A stretch of DNA of 39,626 bases from contig JAPPAJ010000249.1 of the NCBI GenBank assembly GCA_026705565.1, positions 1-39,626 of the forward strand. Direction: 5' to 3'. The notes beneath the pieces were generated by a model that saw nothing but the letters and a program-made list of their open reading frames with translations, searched no databases and had not been told where the DNA came from. This document shows, piece by piece, positions 1-9,976 of the stretch. Position 1 is the stretch's first letter; every line of letters starts with the position of its first letter. This stretch comes from Caldilineaceae bacterium. Lineage in GTDB: Bacteria; Chloroflexota; Anaerolineae; Caldilineales; Caldilineaceae. The position numbers and the translations under genes are program-made.

Positions 1-106
1 TTAATCCCCGTGCCGCCGGAGGGGTTCCTTATCTCAAAAACTGTTCACTCCATTGCCGAATCAGTCATTCAAGACATACACTGCAATGTCCGGCACTGAC
101 TACACG

Positions 107-145
107 GTACCGGGAATAAATACGGTTCGTATTTATTCCCGGTAC
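107..145. repeat. Perfect 18-bp hairpin
   Basis: GTACCGGGAATAAATACG is followed by GTT and then its exact reverse complement, giving an 18-pair stem with a three-base loop. There is no T-run after it on either strand, so it does not look like an ordinary intrinsic terminator. It could be an insertion-sequence end hairpin, a protein binding site or part of a structured RNA. No gene lies close to it inside the window. Confidence 0.85.
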
Positions 146-445
146 ATGCCCATGTGATTCCCTGCCAGCAGTCATATTTGGAGCCTCGGGAGCTGCCTGC
201 GACAACAGACCGGCATCCCTTGGGCCGATCCGAGTGAATTCGCCAAACTTCGCACGCATCCACACAGATTGTGACGGTTTCTTTGGTTTCCAAGGCCACG
301 GCAACTCCACAGGCAGCCTGTTTGCCTCCTGATGGAATCTTGTTTTCAACCATTATCAACATAATAATTACAATCTATTTCCAATATATGAGAACAAATT
401 TCGTGATATCAGGAAAATTCCACGTACTCCCTAAGCCGTTTGCGT

Positions 446-465
446 GATCCGGTCCTGACCGGATC
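446..465. repeat. Perfect 9-bp palindromic hairpin
   Basis: GATCCGGTC and GACCGGATC are exact reverse complements separated by CT. It lies alone in the gene-free left region, with no T-run. It could be an operator or a hairpin; nothing nearby indicates which. Confidence 0.7.
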
Positions 466-1221
466 GATACTTCCAGCGATGCACAACACCAGCATGTTCG
501 CATCCTAAAGGCACGTTGCCAATGCATAAATTCAACCATCCGCCTATTTCAATCTTCCGTCCTCAATTGCAGCCATGTCGCCGTCTTTATCGTTCACAAT
601 GCTGTTCTTTATTTTACGGATTGCGTCTCAAAATGTCCATGTCCATAGATCGAAGTCCGGCACAACATGCCATCGGTTTTTGTTTTCAGCGTACTTCAAC
701 TTTGTCAAATCCCAGTCGCCGGATGCCTTCGTCGGAAAATATTTGGTGGATGTTCTTTCGTTGTCACGACAGCTTGCAGTCGGTCCATGCGCTTCACTTT
801 TCAGGACAGTGGATGCCAAGTGTGGTTTCTTCAACTGGCGCGGGGCAATACGCAGAGGTTGCGGCATCCCGACGCGAGGCCGACATCGATACCCGGTTCC
901 GGCCGTTCCCGACACGACAAGGAGCCAAGCTGACGGGATGGTGGGCAAGGTCCCGCGTGGATCGGATTCGTTGCCACGTCCCGACCGGCCAGAGCCCCAC
1001 TTCCAGCCGCGGGCCGTTCTCGCAAGGGGAGATGAACCAAGACTCGCCGGTTGCGGCGGCTCCAAGCTGCACGCACGGCATTCTCCGTAGCAGACAGGAA
1101 GCAGAGGAGTGAGATCCGTTCACCCCCCGGTTCCTCGGACTAGGAGAAGCAATCGTAGTTTAGAATAGGCTGCTTCCAACACTTCCCTGCGCCGTTGCCC
1201 CCACCGCCACCTGACTGCTCC

Positions 1222-3309
1222 ATGGACACCCTGGTTGAATACCTGCAAAGCGAATTCGCCAATCTGACCCCGGAGGAACTGCACCTGTTGGCGTCGGGCA
1301 TGCAGGAGCGCACGGTCGAACAGTACCAGTCGCTCTGCCGCAGAGGCGAGGACAGCGAAACCTTCGCCGTCATCAAGTCGGGCCGGGTCGGCCTCCTGGA
1401 CAGCGACGGGCGCACCATGGTCACCCTGACCGCAGGCAATGTGCTGGGTGCCAGGGACTTCTTCACCAACGCGCCGGCGCAGATGACAGCCCGGGCCGAA
1501 AGCCCGCCGGTGACGTTCTGGGAATTGACGGCCGAAACGTTTGCGGACCTGCTGGAGGCCCAACCCCGGCTGGGAGTCCATTTCGCGCACAGCTTTGGCA
1601 ACACCGATTCCTCCACCCGCCTGACCGAGCATCTGCGCCGACGGCTGCATCGGTTGCCGGCCTTCTCGGGTCTGGGAACCGACGTGTTGACCATGGTGGC
1701 GGCGGCCCTGACCCCCATGGAACTGCAACTGGGCGACACCTTGTACAGGTCGGGCGAACAGCCCAGCGGCCTGTATCTGGCAGTGGAAGGCAGCCTGTCC
1801 CGCATGACGGACAGCCAGCCCCCGATGCTGATCGAGGACAGTGCGCTGCTGGGCGGCGAAAACCTGGCCAGCGACATTCCCTACAACCACACGGTCGTGG
1901 CGGAGGAACCCACCCTTTGCTGGGAGCTTTCGCGCAACGACTTTCACCGCATCAACCAGGTGCATCCGGTTCTGCAACGGGCCCTGAACCGGCCGGCCAT
2001 ACCCGCGCGGCCGGACACGATTGCCACCCCCGCGCCGGCGGCCGGCGACTTCTCGTTGGCCAGTGTCCGCGAACTGGCATCGTTGCCGGACCATGTCCTG
2101 AAGGCCGTATCCCAAGTGGTCGCCACCCGCTCCGTATCGGCCGGGCAGGTCGTCTACCGGCCCGGGGAACCGAGTGCCGAGTTCTATGTGGTCCACTCGG
2201 GCGAAATCGAACTGTCAACCCCGTCGGACATCGGAGTCAACCAGGAACTGAGCCGGGCCGCGGTGCAGGATGTCTTTGGCCTGGACAGCCTCCAGGCGCA
2301 GACACCTCGCACCAAGCAGGCAACGGCCACCGTGGACACGGAACTGCTGGTCCTGCCCCGCATCTACCTGTTGCGCCTGGCCGAACAGTTCCCCGAAGTC
2401 AACAGGCTTCTGACTCCCGACACGGCCCCCCGCCCGTCGGAACCCGCGGAGGAGCCACCAACCCCGTCGACCGGTCTGCGCGCCGAGAGTGACCTGGGCG
2501 ACTTGCACGGCTTCAGCGTCTTCTGGGGCCTGACCGGCCAGGAACTGGCACGCATTCAGACGGAATTGCAACCGGTTGTCTTCTATCCCCAGGAACAACT
2601 GTTCACGCGGGGCGACACCGTCACCGCCCTGTACCTGCTCCAGGAAGGCAAGGTCCTGCTGGAGGCGGAGGATGGGCAAATACGGTACCTGGAACCGACC
2701 AGCGCCATCGGTCTGGGCAGCCTCCTGTCCCAGGCGCCCGTAACCGAACACGCCTTCGCCTCGACGGAAATCCGGGTCGTCCTCATTCCGCGGGAAAGAG
2801 TGTGGCAGCTCGCCACCGAGATACCCCGGTTTGACGAGAACCTCCGCAGCCTAGCCCAACAGGAAACCAGCGCCCCCCCGGTGCCCGTTGTGCAACAGCC
2901 ACCCGCGACACCGCCCCCAACCTGGCCGGCCGCGGCCGAACCGCCGCCTGTTCAGCCTTCGCCAACCACTCCCTCGGAGCCTGCCACCGAGCCCAGTCTG
3001 GCAGAGCCGCCCTCCGGCCTGCCGCCGGCCCACAGTCCCCAGATCACCTCGCAACCGTCCGAACCCGTCAACCCGTTCGGGCCGCCACCGGCTGGAACCC
3101 CGCCCCTGTCCGCACCGGGACCGGCCCCGGTGGTGGAACAGGATCCGTTCCTGGCCGGCAGCAAGTCCAGCACGCGGGACGATCAGGGCTTTGGCGGCAT
3201 GAGCGTTGCCGGCAAAATCAGGGCGATTCTCACGGCGGTACTCGTCGTCTACCTGGTCGGATGGACCGCCTTCAGCCTCATTCAGGATCTGGTTCCCGGC
3301 CTGTTCTAG
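1222..3309 (+). CDS. Tail-anchored protein with four cNMP-binding-like domains
   Basis: The predicted protein has 695 residues. Four segments have the beta-roll pattern of cyclic-nucleotide-binding (CAP effector) domains, at roughly residues 12-125, 140-245, 280-385 and 430-530; examples are YRSGEQPSGLYLAVEGSLSR and FTRGDTVTALYLLQEGKVLL. I see no helix-turn-helix, kinase or cyclase domain. After them comes a Pro/Ala/Ser-rich linker of about 100 residues and one C-terminal transmembrane helix (ILTAVLVVYLVGW), so the sensor array is probably held on the cytoplasmic face of the membrane by its tail. I prefer ATG 1222 to the tracked TTG at 1195; neither has a strong ribosome binding site. The phosphate-binding cassette is not clearly conserved in any domain, so ligand binding is uncertain. 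It converges on the caspase-like gene, the two stop codons sharing CTAG. Function is unknown; a scaffold or sensor role is inference. Confidence 0.8.
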   Translation: MDTLVEYLQSEFANLTPEELHLLASGMQERTVEQYQSLCRRGEDSETFAVIKSGRVGLLDSDGRTMVTLTAGNVLGARDFFTNAPAQMTARAESPPVTFWELTAETFADLLEAQPRLGVHFAHSFGNTDSSTRLTEHLRRRLHRLPAFSGLGTDVLTMVAAALTPMELQLGDTLYRSGEQPSGLYLAVEGSLSRMTDSQPPMLIEDSALLGGENLASDIPYNHTVVAEEPTLCWELSRNDFHRINQVHPVLQRALNRPAIPARPDTIATPAPAAGDFSLASVRELASLPDHVLKAVSQVVATRSVSAGQVVYRPGEPSAEFYVVHSGEIELSTPSDIGVNQELSRAAVQDVFGLDSLQAQTPRTKQATATVDTELLVLPRIYLLRLAEQFPEVNRLLTPDTAPRPSEPAEEPPTPSTGLRAESDLGDLHGFSVFWGLTGQELARIQTELQPVVFYPQEQLFTRGDTVTALYLLQEGKVLLEAEDGQIRYLEPTSAIGLGSLLSQAPVTEHAFASTEIRVVLIPRERVWQLATEIPRFDENLRSLAQQETSAPPVPVVQQPPATPPPTWPAAAEPPPVQPSPTTPSEPATEPSLAEPPSGLPPAHSPQITSQPSEPVNPFGPPPAGTPPLSAPGPAPVVEQDPFLAGSKSSTRDDQGFGGMSVAGKIRAILTAVLVVYLVGWTAFSLIQDLVPGLF

Positions 3310-4001
3310 ACCCGGACCTGCGACAGTCCCGCCGCCAACCGGACATCCCGCCGGCCGGCCACCATCTGGCGGCTCGCCTCAATTCGGCCGCGCCACGTTT
3401 CGTCGCGGCCCGCCAGGCCGCGTGCCCAGTACAGCGCCTGCAGGTGGGCCGTCAACGCAGCCTCTCCGAATGTGGCCCCTTTCAGCCATCGGGCCAGAAA
3501 CAGCGGCAGGGTCGGCACCGGCAGCCAGTTTTCGCCGAGTACGCCATTCACAGCCTGGGCTCCCGCCGCCAGCCAGGCATCGGCCTGGCTGGCGGAATGG
3601 CAGGCAATTGTGTAGACGCATCCGAGATGCATGGGCAACCCGTACCCAACCTGCACCGCCTGCAGTTCGTTCAGAAACCCCTGATCCAAGCAGGCGCCCT
3701 GCCAGCCAATCGCCCCTTCGGGCGATCCGTGGGTGAGCACCAGCAGGTCGGCCACGGCCCGTTGGCTGATCCCCACAAGGGTCGAAAGCAGCTCATCGGG
3801 ACGAGCTCTCTGGTCCTCCAGAACCCGGATCTCCTGCCAGTGCCGGTCCGCACCCAGCATGGACAGCATCGTGCGGGCACCGCGTTCGCTCCAGTAGTCC
3901 AGCGCACGGCTCAGGGTCGGCGGCAGATTCAAGTGTCCGAACGCACCACCGTTTTCCAGGAACACCACCAAGCTGCGACGCCTGGATATGGAATTCTCCA
4001 T
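3306..4001 (-). CDS. Caspase/CHAT-like protein (putative)
   Basis: This 231-residue protein has the two motifs expected of a caspase-fold (clan CD) peptidase: a strand ending LLVLTHGSPEG, placing a histidine at about residue 91, and a strand ending VYTIACHSAS, placing a cysteine at about residue 134. The spacing fits the His-Cys dyad of CHAT and related families. No signal peptide or membrane segment is seen, so it should be cytoplasmic. It is the last gene of the long minus-strand run, 37 bases after the small gene before it, and its TAG stop overlaps that of the cNMP-domain gene. CHAT proteins often act in regulated proteolysis or defence, but no substrate or partner domain is visible. It could also be an inactive or peptidase-unrelated protein with the same fold. 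Confidence 0.6.
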   Translation of the reverse strand: MENSISRRRSLVVFLENGGAFGHLNLPPTLSRALDYWSERGARTMLSMLGADRHWQEIRVLEDQRARPDELLSTLVGISQRAVADLLVLTHGSPEGAIGWQGACLDQGFLNELQAVQVGYGLPMHLGCVYTIACHSASQADAWLAAGAQAVNGVLGENWLPVPTLPLFLARWLKGATFGEAALTAHLQALYWARGLAGRDETWRGRIEASRQMVAGRRDVRLAAGLSQVRV

Positions 4002-4038
4002 GCTGCGGGATCCTTGGCACCGGCCGCACCGGCGGCGG

Positions 4039-4338
4039 TCAAACCTCTTCCTGCACCAGCTTCAGGGACAGATTGTCGACCAGTGACTTGAACTCCTCCC
4101 ACAGCTTCTGCCAGCGGTCAGTCCGCACCAGTTCCCGCAGGGCATCCGCCGAGCCCTCCGCGACAATGCCACCCAGGAACTGGGGGATCTCGCCCCACAT
4201 GGTCCACCAAATCTCGCCGACATAGACTCGTCCGTGTCCCTGCACCAATGGCGCAATGCTCTGGGCGAAGAAGCGTTGCCCGGCACCGGCCTCCCCGTCG
4301 CGGGCATCAAACGTAATGATGAGTTTGTACAGCATCAT
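4039..4338 (-). CDS. Small hypothetical protein, 99 aa
   Basis: I do not recognise this protein. It begins MMLYKLIITFDARDG, has a central segment rich in Trp (EIWWTMWGEIPQ) and ends in a charged amphipathic helix. The strand-helix-strand layout and length are compatible with a dimeric ferredoxin-like (NIPSNAP/ABM type) fold, but that is a guess from shape. The tracked frame reaches back to 4608, inside the MFS gene; I set the start at ATG 4338 because the upstream part overlaps MFS coding sequence and has no homology-like character. It sits between the MFS gene (61 bases upstream) and the caspase-like gene (37 bases downstream) and is probably co-transcribed with both. Confidence 0.6.
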   Translation of the reverse strand: MMLYKLIITFDARDGEAGAGQRFFAQSIAPLVQGHGRVYVGEIWWTMWGEIPQFLGGIVAEGSADALRELVRTDRWQKLWEEFKSLVDNLSLKLVQEEV

Positions 4339-4399
4339 GGAGTCCCAACCTTCACCTGCGGACTTTGATGGGCGCAACGGGGACGGTTCGGTCCCATCG

Positions 4400-5734
4400 T
4401 CAGCCGAGTGACACGCCGACCGGTTCGGCGGCCGGCAGATCGGGCAAATGCTCGTTCGCCTTCCGCTGGAAGGTCTCAATCCTGATGGAACGCAATATGA
4501 ATATGGCCCCGATGATACCTGCACCCTCCAAGAGAAAGACCGCGGCATAGCCCAGCCAGGGACTGCCGCTGTAAAACTCGATGAATTCACCCAGGCCGAC
4601 AGGCACAAATATCATGGCCTGGGCCAGAAAGGTTGCGACGCTCCAGGCTCCGATGTACAGGGCACGGGCACGGGGCACAGTCATGCGCAGCATGAACGTC
4701 AGGTTGCTTTGTGTCATCAGGCCACCGCCCAGGCCCAGCACCAACACGGAGCCCATGAACAGATAGGTCTGGCCCAGCAGGCCGGAGCCGGAAATAAGGA
4801 GAAAGGCAGCGGCGGCCAAGCAGGATCCCGCGCCGGACACGGCGCGCTCTCCGTACCTGCGCACGAGCGGAATGCCGGCCAGCATGGTGACCAGGAAGCC
4901 GATCCCCCAAATCGAGATCAGCCGCGACGTGCCCGAAACGGACATGCCCAACACTTCCGCCCCGAAGGGCTCCAGCAGGACATCCTGTGTGTGGATGCAG
5001 AGCAACACAAGCATCAGGTAGGCGAAATACCGCAGTGCCACAGAATTGTCCCTGAGCGACCTGAGCAGCTGACTGGACGGGGTCCGGGATGGCTGCCTGT
5101 CCGCCGTTGGAGGCTCGGAAGGCTGTTCCAGGCGCAGGGCGCCCAGCAGCACGAGCACCAAGGCGATCACCGGCACCGCAATCAGCACCACGGTTAGGCG
5201 GGCCTGGGAGTAGGTTTCCAACTGGGACGACAGGAAGACGCCGGTGCCGATGCTCGCCGCAATCATGGCGGTGAACATGATCCCGATGGTGCGGCTCCGT
5301 TCCTGCGGGTCCACCCGCGCCGATAGTAGGGCCAGGTAGGCCACCGACGACAGGTTGATGCCCACGCCCCATACCAGGAACACCCCAACCGTGGCGGCGA
5401 ACCCGGTTAACAGGTTCTCCGGAATTAGAAACACGGTGAAGGCCATGAGCGAGGCACCGACGGCCGCCATCAGGCCGCCCAGCCGAATCCACGTCACGAA
5501 CCGTCCGCCCGCGGCGGTCTGCCGGTCCATCAACGCGCCGAACCAAATCTGCAGTGGCGACAGCAGATAGGGCAGCGTCACGAGAAACGCCACCAGTGTG
5601 CTCGACAACCCCATCTCGGCAATCATCACGCGGTTCAGGACGCTGGTGACCGGTACCACGGTCAGGGCGGTGCCCACGTGAATCAGCGTGAACTGCAAAA
5701 GCCGGCGACCGGCGGACGACCGGAAGTCAAACAT
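4400..5734 (-). CDS. PucC/BCD-type MFS transporter
   Basis: This is a 444-residue integral membrane protein with about twelve hydrophobic segments in the major facilitator pattern. The N-terminus (TSVLNRVMIAEMGLSSTLVA, then LPYLLSPLQIWFGALMDR) resembles the PucC/BchlD-related family, known in phototrophs for delivering bacteriochlorophyll to light-harvesting complexes but also present in non-phototrophs, where the substrate is unknown. No pigment or light-harvesting gene is in the window, so a pigment role is not supported here. It starts 3 bases after the stop of the PerM-HAD gene, so translation is probably coupled. A loop at about residues 200-220 is Ser/Pro/Arg-rich and cytoplasmic. Confidence 0.75.
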   Translation of the reverse strand: MFDFRSSAGRRLLQFTLIHVGTALTVVPVTSVLNRVMIAEMGLSSTLVAFLVTLPYLLSPLQIWFGALMDRQTAAGGRFVTWIRLGGLMAAVGASLMAFTVFLIPENLLTGFAATVGVFLVWGVGINLSSVAYLALLSARVDPQERSRTIGIMFTAMIAASIGTGVFLSSQLETYSQARLTVVLIAVPVIALVLVLLGALRLEQPSEPPTADRQPSRTPSSQLLRSLRDNSVALRYFAYLMLVLLCIHTQDVLLEPFGAEVLGMSVSGTSRLISIWGIGFLVTMLAGIPLVRRYGERAVSGAGSCLAAAAFLLISGSGLLGQTYLFMGSVLVLGLGGGLMTQSNLTFMLRMTVPRARALYIGAWSVATFLAQAMIFVPVGLGEFIEFYSGSPWLGYAAVFLLEGAGIIGAIFILRSIRIETFQRKANEHLPDLPAAEPVGVSLG

Positions 5735-5737
5735 GGC

Positions 5738-7552
5738 TCATTCTCTTCCCAGCAAACGGATGGGCAGTTCGGTCATGGTCCGCAGCAGCCGCAGTTCCTG
5801 ACGGAGATTGCGCACCGAGCTGATTTCGCGCTGCACCCCCACCGTGGACAGCCCCAGGGTGCGGGCCGGTGCCAGAAACACGTCCAGGCAGCTGACCAGC
5901 ACGATGCGCTCCGGATCCAAGCCCAAGCCAAGAAGGGCATGGCGTACGCCGTCCCGCTGCGGAGGCAGCTTGGACATCTGTTCCCGAGTCACCACCACAT
6001 CGAACACATCCAGGGGCAGGCCGGCCTCCCGCAACTGCGTTTCAAGCGCAGAGCGGGGCCGAATGGTGATCAACCCCAGACGCAGACCCTCCTCCTGCAG
6101 CCGATTCAGGGCGGGCAGCACATCCTCGTGCAGCTGCAGGTTGGTGGCTGCGGTCAGGCCCAGGGTGGGATGCAAGATTTTCTGCAAGCGGCGATCATTC
6201 ACGCGCAGGCGAATCAGCAGGTTGTACAGGCGCGCCACAAACCCCGCCAGATCGCCCTGCACATGCAGCAGGACTTCGCGGCGACGCCAGATGGGCCAGC
6301 GTTCGCCCCCCAGGATCCAGCCCAGGGGTGTCAGGAACCGATCCGCTAGCCGGGTGCTGAACCGTGTCAAAGTCCCGTCCAGCGTGAACAGCACCGCCTT
6401 GATGTCGTTCGACCGGAGCGCCTCCCACTCCAAGGCCGGATCCGCCGAATCCTCGGTGATGCGCGGCACGCCGGGACGATCCCACAGCTTGTTCCAGATG
6501 TAGCGCACGAGCAGGACGGAACTGGCGAACGTCGGCGCCGCCAGCAGCACGCCGATGACCCCGAACTGGAGCGCGCCGAAGATGATGACCGTGAAGGTCA
6601 CGGCCGGATGCAGGTGGACCCGCCGGCCAATGAAGCGCGGAATGAAATAGATGCTCTCGACCTGGCCGATCACGATGTACAGGCCGGCCACCAGGGCCGC
6701 GAACCACAGGTGGGGCATGTTCAGCCAGTTGGAACCCGAGATGAGCGCCACCGTGACCCCGACCACCCCGCTGGCGATGGGGCCCACAATCGGCAGGAAC
6801 TCGAGCACGCCGGCGATGACGGCCAGGGCCCGGGCGTTCGGCACCCCGACGATGAACAGGGCCATGAAGACCGTGCAGCCCACGACCAGGCCCAGGAGCA
6901 CCTGACCCCGCAGGAATGCCATCCAAATGCGATCCAGCTCGCTGGCCAGTTCGACCGCCTCGGACCGCCAGGGATCGGGGATGGCGCGGGCAAAGACCGC
7001 CTTGAGCCGGTTCCAGTCCTTGAGCATCCAGAAACTGAGGACGATTACATAGATGATGCTCAGCAGGCCGGAGGTCAGGCTGCCCAGGTAGGTGGTCAGA
7101 CTGCCCAGGCCGTTCACGATTATGGTCTGTATCTCCTGGTTGAACTGGGTGATCAGATCGCCGCTGAGAAACTCGACCTCGCCGACCAGGGGCAGGCTGA
7201 TCGACTCCATCCAGGGCACGGTGGAGGTATTGATGCTGCGCAGCAGCGCATCCAGATCGGACTGCAACTGCACCAAAAACCTCTGGATCCATGGCCCCAA
7301 AACGAGCCACAGCAGGGCCACCAGCCCAATGAGCAGTGCATAGACGATGACCGCCGCAATGCTGCGCGGCAGATCGCGGCGCTCCAGCCTTTCCACCGGG
7401 ATATTGAGGATGAACACCACCAGGCACGCCACCACTGTGGGGGCAATCATCGCCCGAAAGACGATCAGCAGCCCAATCGCCAGCAGGCCCAGGATGGAGC
7501 CAACTGTGATCTTGACGGCCGGTGGCCAGTGGGTCCCGGTGAGCATGGACAC
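5738..7552 (-). CDS. PerM/AI-2E-type membrane protein fused to a degenerate HAD domain
   Basis: The 604-residue product has two parts. Residues 1-360 form an AI-2E/PerM-type membrane protein: two hydrophobic hairpins at the N-terminus, a soluble region at about 90-145, and further helices including the family-like FLPIVGPIASG (about 252-262) and RVHLHPAVTF. Residues about 385-600 have the layout of a haloacid dehalogenase domain, but motif I reads LFTLDGTLT: the first aspartate of DxD, the nucleophile, is Thr-390. Motif IV is also poor (VSCLDVF). The HAD part is therefore probably not a phosphatase and may be regulatory. The GTG start follows the signal peptidase stop directly; ATG 7546 is an alternative. 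Transported compound unknown. Confidence 0.8.
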   Translation of the reverse strand: MSMLTGTHWPPAVKITVGSILGLLAIGLLIVFRAMIAPTVVACLVVFILNIPVERLERRDLPRSIAAVIVYALLIGLVALLWLVLGPWIQRFLVQLQSDLDALLRSINTSTVPWMESISLPLVGEVEFLSGDLITQFNQEIQTIIVNGLGSLTTYLGSLTSGLLSIIYVIVLSFWMLKDWNRLKAVFARAIPDPWRSEAVELASELDRIWMAFLRGQVLLGLVVGCTVFMALFIVGVPNARALAVIAGVLEFLPIVGPIASGVVGVTVALISGSNWLNMPHLWFAALVAGLYIVIGQVESIYFIPRFIGRRVHLHPAVTFTVIIFGALQFGVIGVLLAAPTFASSVLLVRYIWNKLWDRPGVPRITEDSADPALEWEALRSNDIKAVLFTLDGTLTRFSTRLADRFLTPLGWILGGERWPIWRRREVLLHVQGDLAGFVARLYNLLIRLRVNDRRLQKILHPTLGLTAATNLQLHEDVLPALNRLQEEGLRLGLITIRPRSALETQLREAGLPLDVFDVVVTREQMSKLPPQRDGVRHALLGLGLDPERIVLVSCLDVFLAPARTLGLSTVGVQREISSVRNLRQELRLLRTMTELPIRLLGRE

Positions 7553-8149
7553 TCAGGATGGAAATAGCGTTATGTCGGGCAGGGGCCAGTAGCGCAGCCA
7601 GGCGCGGCCCACGATCTGATCACTGACAACCGGGCCGAAATTCCGGCTGTCGTGGCTGTTGGGCCGGTTGTCGCCCATCACAAAATATTCGTCGTCGTCC
7701 AGTTGCCGCGGTCGGAGCGATTCCTCCATTCTGCTCTGGACGTAGACCTCCGACCGCCGGATGCCGTTGACCCAGACCACGCCCTCCACGATCTCCAGGG
7801 TGTCCCCGGGCGCGGCGATCACCCGCTTGATCAGGTTTTCACGCTGGTTTGGTATGTCCAGGACCACGACATCGCCCACGGCCGGCGGAGCAAAGCGGTA
7901 TGAAACCTTCTCTACCACCAGCCGCTGATACGGGCTTAGCAGCGGTTCCATGCTTGAACCGAAGACCACGGTGGTTTCGGCCACCAGCCGGTTGACCAGC
8001 AGGGCCAGCACCAGCGCGGGGACCAGAACCAACAGCAGTTCCTTGGCCACCGACCAAATCAGCGCGAACGGAGACAGATCCTCCGCGGCCGTGTCCCCCT
8101 GTGCGAGGTCCGCGTCTTGCACGGTGGTTGCCGGTGGTTCCTTGTGCAT
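7553..8149 (-). CDS. lepB: Signal peptidase I
   Basis: This 198-residue type I signal peptidase removes signal peptides from exported proteins at the outer face of the cytoplasmic membrane. One N-terminal membrane helix (about 35-57) precedes the catalytic serine motif GSSMEPLL (Ser-66). The general base lysine is in NLIKRVIAAPGD (Lys-108), and the C-terminal family motif GDNRPNSHDSR is complete. GGAG lies 5 bases before the ATG. It is 26 bases after sat-cysC and immediately before the PerM-HAD gene, inside the long minus-strand operon. At least two proteins in the window (the LRR protein and the acidic protein at 31006) carry signal peptides and would be substrates. Confidence 0.93.
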   Translation of the reverse strand: MHKEPPATTVQDADLAQGDTAAEDLSPFALIWSVAKELLLVLVPALVLALLVNRLVAETTVVFGSSMEPLLSPYQRLVVEKVSYRFAPPAVGDVVVLDIPNQRENLIKRVIAAPGDTLEIVEGVVWVNGIRRSEVYVQSRMEESLRPRQLDDDEYFVMGDNRPNSHDSRNFGPVVSDQIVGRAWLRYWPLPDITLFPS

Positions 8150-8175
8150 GGTCGCTCCGGAGCCGAACCAAGTCC

Positions 8176-9891
<1,716 letters not shown>

Positions 9892-9976
9892 GGGCCCAAG
9901 TCTCTCGAATGCGCGTTTCCAGGTCATTCCCAATCGGGGCAGACCGGAGATTATACCCGGATTCGGGCTTGTTTTT

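Larger units (their letters stand above)
1..1190. other. Gene-free region with hairpins
   Basis: I see no convincing gene here. The listed reading frames (516-1112, 575-1090, the minus-strand frames at 69-362 and 628-1123) overlap one another, lack ribosome binding sites, and have Arg/Ser/Pro-rich or otherwise unrecognisable translations typical of shadow frames. Bases 340-420 are clearly AT-rich compared with the rest of the window. Two perfect hairpins (107-145 and 446-465) are listed separately. TAGAAT at about 1160-1165 could be a -10 box for the gene starting at 1222, but no good -35 box is visible. Confidence 0.6.

Noticed and set aside
69-362. Cys-containing 97-residue minus-strand frame at the left edge
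   Set aside because: No ribosome binding site, no recognisable motif, and it reads straight through the perfect 18-bp hairpin.
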